Origin: a virus
Length of the DNA: 23,833 nucleotides
Direction: 5' to 3' (one strand)
Virus record (IMG/VR): IMGVR_UViG_3300035145_001509
Coordinates: 1-23,833 of that record
Shown: positions 21,432 to 23,833 of the stretch, one piece after another
How positions within the stretch are numbered: position 1 is the first letter of the stretch
Layout of the letters: each line of letters starts with the position of its first letter
Notes under the pieces: model-generated
Seen by the model: only the letters and a program-made list of their open reading frames with translations
What the model was told of the DNA's origin: nothing
Database searches by the model: none
Made by a program: the position numbers and the translations under genes

Positions 21432-22018
21432 CGAATATAACGAAATCAGAACGCCTTACTTGGATCCATGTGATCTGCATGTACATTGATGATAATCCGA
21501 ATTCAGAAATCCGATATTCGGACATCATGAGACATATGAACACAGTACGTCTTGGTCGTGCACCCTCTACTCGTTGTGAGAAAAACTGGGGTAACCGTTA
21601 TCTTTCCGTAAGTTTTAATCCAGGGTACTATCAAGTGTATAATTCACCTGAAGCTAGACAAGAGTGTAAGGACGTAAACTGCAACCCTAAGAATTGGACC
21701 TGTACACACCTAACTTACCGTAAGAGTGGTAGAATAGCTCCACGTGGACGTTATTACGATACTCATAAGAAGCGTTTTTATCTAACTTCAGAAGGTAGAG
21801 CCAAAGCTCAAGAAGGACGAAAAATCCTCGAAAGCTTGGATTTAAATCCAATGGATACTGTATTGTCGACAAAAAAAGGTAGTATCAATTATCGTGGTCG
21901 GGGATTGCCTCCGAAGATGATCGAAGAAGTGTGCCAAAATGGCTTGGGTGTGAAAGCTATAGATGCTAACGGGGATACAACATATATTCCGTTGCCTAAA
22001 TTGGTCAAAGTTCTGTAA
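21428..22018 (+). CDS. Orphan protein, 196 aa
   Basis: The start at 21428 (AGGAG upstream, ATGA overlap with the preceding stop) is preferred to an ATG in the same frame further upstream. The N-terminal region (KSERLTWIHVICMYIDDNPN then RYSDIMRHM) may be a winged-helix-like or helical domain, and the middle contains three Cys and several Trp/Tyr (CKDVNCNPKNWTC). The C-terminal part has RFYLTSEGRAKAQEG, which resembles the C-terminal helix region of small winged-helix regulators, then a beta end. I cannot assign a family. If a DNA-binding fold is real, it could be a regulator of the repeated promoters. Its stop overlaps the promoter of the next gene. Confidence 0.72.
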   Translation: MTNITKSERLTWIHVICMYIDDNPNSEIRYSDIMRHMNTVRLGRAPSTRCEKNWGNRYLSVSFNPGYYQVYNSPEARQECKDVNCNPKNWTCTHLTYRKSGRIAPRGRYYDTHKKRFYLTSEGRAKAQEGRKILESLDLNPMDTVLSTKKGSINYRGRGLPPKMIEEVCQNGLGVKAIDANGDTTYIPLPKLVKVL

Positions 22019-22041
22019 TCCAACGGTTCTAGAACTATAAT
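22013..22041 (+). promoter_or_regulatory. Second promoter class, before the ThyA-family gene
   Basis: CTGTAATCCAAC (22013-22024), with CTGTAA 17 nt from TATAAT (22036-22041), which is a perfect -10. The box includes the TAA stop codon of the upstream gene. GTTCTAGAAC (22026-22035), a 10-bp palindrome directly before the -10, could be an operator. The same 12-mer and distance precede dnaE. Confidence 0.6.
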
Positions 22042-22060
22042 AAAGTAAACGGAGGTGCGA

Positions 22061-22957
22061 ATGCACAAGTATAAAAATCTTAACGAAGCTTTCTGTGAGG
22101 GTCTACATCTCGTAGCAACAGAAGGTCGAAATGTCTCCTCGAGAGGCACGAACCAAAAAGAACTTATGTTCCACCAGATCCAGATCGAAGACCCTACGGA
22201 TCTCAGCATCATGCCAAGAGCTCGCAATTTCCAACCTAAATACGCTATCGCCGAATGGCTTTGGTACCTTAGTGCAAACCCGTCCGTTGTGAATATTGGG
22301 AAGTGGGCATCTATCTGGAACGACATTGCCGACGACAAAGGCCGAGTTGAATCCAACTATGGAACATATATCTTTAGTACAGGTGGACTTCTTCATGAAT
22401 ATTCGAATCGTGGTACTCAATGGGCTTGGGTGATTGATGAACTGATTCGTGATCGTGACACTCGTCGTGCAACTATTATGATCAATCAGCCACATCATAA
22501 GTTCAAAAACTCAAAAGACTATCCGTGCACCAATAACATGCATTTCTTCATTCGAGATAATCAGCTACACCTAGGCGTGAACATGAGAAGCAATTGCTCA
22601 GTACACGGCTTTTGTAATGATGTATGGACATTCTGCATGTTCCAACAGATGATGCTCAATGAGCTTAATACGAGACTACCAGAAGATGAACAAGTTACTT
22701 TAGGCACGTATACTCATTCCGCAGGGTCATATCACGTATACGAACGTCATTGGTCAATGATGCAAAAAATTGTCGATAACTATCGTGCACAGAATACTGG
22801 TAACTATCCAGAACTTCCTAAATGGAAATTGAAGCCTAATGTCACGATGGGTCTCGTGATAGAAGAGTGGATGTATTTGCCATATAAAGACCTTACAATA
22901 GAAGAGATCAACAAACACACAGAACAAATAATGGAGAAAATCTATGAACAACAATAA
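22061..22957 (+). CDS. Thymidylate synthase-family enzyme, candidate dCMP hydroxymethylase
   Basis: The family transfers a one-carbon unit from methylene-tetrahydrofolate to the C5 of a pyrimidine deoxynucleotide. I choose ATG 22061, 5 nt after GGAGG; GTG 22055 is in frame but overlaps the ribosome site. Catalytic Cys156 (YPCTN) is in place, as are Arg176-Ser177 (MRSN), IAEWLWYL, RRATIMIN and HVYERHW. The residue equal to E. coli ThyA Asn177 (dUMP recognition) is Asp187 (GFCNDV), at ungapped offset 31 from the Cys. T4 dCMP hydroxymethylase has Cys148 and Asp179, also 31 apart. The position of ThyA Asp169 is Cys179. So dCMP is the likelier substrate than dUMP; whether the product is methyl- or hydroxymethyl-dCMP cannot be read. 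Confidence 0.88.
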   Translation: MHKYKNLNEAFCEGLHLVATEGRNVSSRGTNQKELMFHQIQIEDPTDLSIMPRARNFQPKYAIAEWLWYLSANPSVVNIGKWASIWNDIADDKGRVESNYGTYIFSTGGLLHEYSNRGTQWAWVIDELIRDRDTRRATIMINQPHHKFKNSKDYPCTNNMHFFIRDNQLHLGVNMRSNCSVHGFCNDVWTFCMFQQMMLNELNTRLPEDEQVTLGTYTHSAGSYHVYERHWSMMQKIVDNYRAQNTGNYPELPKWKLKPNVTMGLVIEEWMYLPYKDLTIEEINKHTEQIMEKIYEQQ

Positions 22958-23459
22958 CGACAAACCATCAATAGCTCAACGAGCTCACTCGATCATTAAC
23001 GAACGATCCGAAGAGAAAGAACGACAGTATGGCCCGATTGGAGAAGGCTTTGAAAGAGCCGCACTTATCGCATCAGGCATGTCAGGCAAAGAGTGGAACG
23101 CACACGATATGTTCGTAGCCATGCTAGCCCTCAAGTTTTCCAGACAATCCTACAATTTTCGTGAAGACAACATGATGGATGCAATGGCTTATATGCAAGG
23201 TTGGCAGAACTATATCGATGAAACCGAGGCAACAAGCTTTAAGAAATTTGACGAGTCCCAAGTCCAGTCCGTGGAGAACGATCCGGATCAACTTCAGCTT
23301 CCTTTTGAATTAGCTTCCGATTACGAATTAGGCGAGTTTTCTATCTCCAAGCCAAAAGGTGTAACGGCCAAACCGATTTCCCCATTGTCAGGAAAACTTG
23401 AAGCTTTTAATGAAAAGCCACAGATTGATTTAAAACCACGATTTTCACGATATACCTAA
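22944..23459 (+). CDS. Phage protein, DUF6378-like helical domain, 171 aa
   Basis: Overlaps the ThyA-family gene by 14 nt, with GGAG upstream of its ATG. Residues of about 10-95 show a pattern I recall from a phage helical family: RxxxYGPI (about 27-32), an F-x-x-A stretch, then MFVAMLALKFSRQ with an Asp two residues before it, and DNMMDAMAYMQGW with Asp at the start and before AMAY. Spaced D/K/R and D/D residues like these suggest a MazG-like nucleotide-metal site, but that is only a resemblance. The C-terminal 70 residues are low-complexity. Coupling to a nucleotide enzyme supports a role with dNTPs or DNA modification. Confidence 0.62.
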   Translation: MNNNNDKPSIAQRAHSIINERSEEKERQYGPIGEGFERAALIASGMSGKEWNAHDMFVAMLALKFSRQSYNFREDNMMDAMAYMQGWQNYIDETEATSFKKFDESQVQSVENDPDQLQLPFELASDYELGEFSISKPKGVTAKPISPLSGKLEAFNEKPQIDLKPRFSRYT

Positions 23460-23468
23460 GGAGGACTA

Positions 23469-23833
23469 GTGAACATAGAACAGGAACAGACTCAAAGAGA
23501 TACAATCAATGCATTGCAAAGATATTTGTCAGAACTTTTCCCGGAAGACACAGTGTCTTTCTTCAAGGATGGTAACCAATATCAGCTTTACTTTAACACT
23601 ACGCCATTAACGAAGTTCAATGAAGGTGTAATCAATTCAATCACTGACATCATTGCTTACACGGCAGCTCGAGAGTCCAATATTTCTCTTACCCTGATTG
23701 AAATTATCCACAAGTGTGTTTTCAACATCAAGGTGGCAAAAGAAGTTCTCAATCACGGAGATCATTCACGTGCTATGGAGACAGCAATGCAGTTTTCCGA
23801 TGCAGTATATAAGAGGTTGGTAAAAAGCTGTCC
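23469..23833 (+). CDS. Orphan protein beginning at GTG (3' end cut by window edge)
   Basis: A GTG at 23469 follows the strong ribosome site AAGGAGG with suitable spacing, 9 nt after the previous stop, and the frame stays open to the end of the window (121 codons). The visible part is alpha/beta: a charged N-terminus (EQEQTQRDTINALQRYLSE), a strand pair (VSFFKDGNQYQLYFNTT), and long helices (NEGVINSITDIIAYTAA, IEIIHKCVFNIKVAKEVL). There is no recognised motif. It continues the nucleotide-metabolism transcript. The rare start codon may lower its expression. The complete gene is needed for a family call. Confidence 0.75.
   Translation, partial: MNIEQEQTQRDTINALQRYLSELFPEDTVSFFKDGNQYQLYFNTTPLTKFNEGVINSITDIIAYTAARESNISLTLIEIIHKCVFNIKVAKEVLNHGDHSRAMETAMQFSDAVYKRLVKSC

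Noticed and set aside
1-23833. tRNA genes, CRISPR arrays, insertion sequences or attachment sites
   Set aside because: No T-loop GTTCRANNC with cloverleaf arms, regularly spaced repeats, transposase or integrase was found in the gaps between genes.

Overview
The window looks like an internal piece of a large, strictly lytic tailed phage (Caudoviricetes, myovirus/jumbo-like) infecting a bacterium that is probably Gram-negative. All supported genes lie on the + strand, are tightly packed (many 1-14 nt overlaps) and mostly follow GGAG-type ribosome sites. The content is viral: a T4 gp41/DnaB-type helicase, a complete family C DNA polymerase, nucleotide-metabolism enzymes, two DNA methyltransferases, an endolysin and many small orphan genes. 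I see no integrase, transposon, tRNA, rRNA or CRISPR. The host is not identified. ClpS and the amidase endolysin fit a Gram-negative host, and the B12-dependent reductase needs cobalamin from it.

Layout. (1) 1-3685: replicative helicase (cut by the left edge) overlapping an adenosylcobalamin-dependent ribonucleotide reductase, closed by an intrinsic terminator. (2) 3686-5631: seven small orphan genes driven by repeated promoters; each of three promoters has an ACA box, exactly 19 nt, then TACATTAC inside an inverted repeat. The same element returns at about 15.3 kb and 20.8 kb. (3) 5632-8605: ClpP-like protease, Dps/ferritin-like protein, two small proteins with matching basic N-terminal tags, and a peptidoglycan amidase. 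(4) 8607-12484: a 752-residue membrane-associated probable virion or lysis protein, a Dam-type methylase, a structured non-coding stretch and a small coiled-coil/membrane protein. (5) 12485-15300: Fpg/MutM glycosylase with a zincless finger, a helical protein, ClpS, an orphan, and a protein with a DnaJ-like HPD motif. (6) 15301-20791: orphan, DNA polymerase III alpha, cytosine-C5 methyltransferase with a hairpin leader, terminator. (7) 20792-23833: three small overlapping orphans, a thymidylate-synthase-family enzyme with the Asp typical of dCMP hydroxymethylases, a probable nucleotide-related small protein, and a GTG-started gene cut by the right edge.

How the parts may work together. Helicase and DnaE replicate the genome. 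The reductase and the ThyA-family enzyme supply, and possibly modify, deoxynucleotides. Two methyltransferases mark the DNA. Dps-like protein and Fpg suggest protection from oxidative damage. ClpP, ClpS and the HPD protein suggest redirection of host proteolysis and chaperones. The tagged proteins near the endolysin carry (I/L)-x-E sites like those cut by T4-type prohead proteases, so they may be packaged capsid proteins. These links are inferences from family knowledge and gene order.
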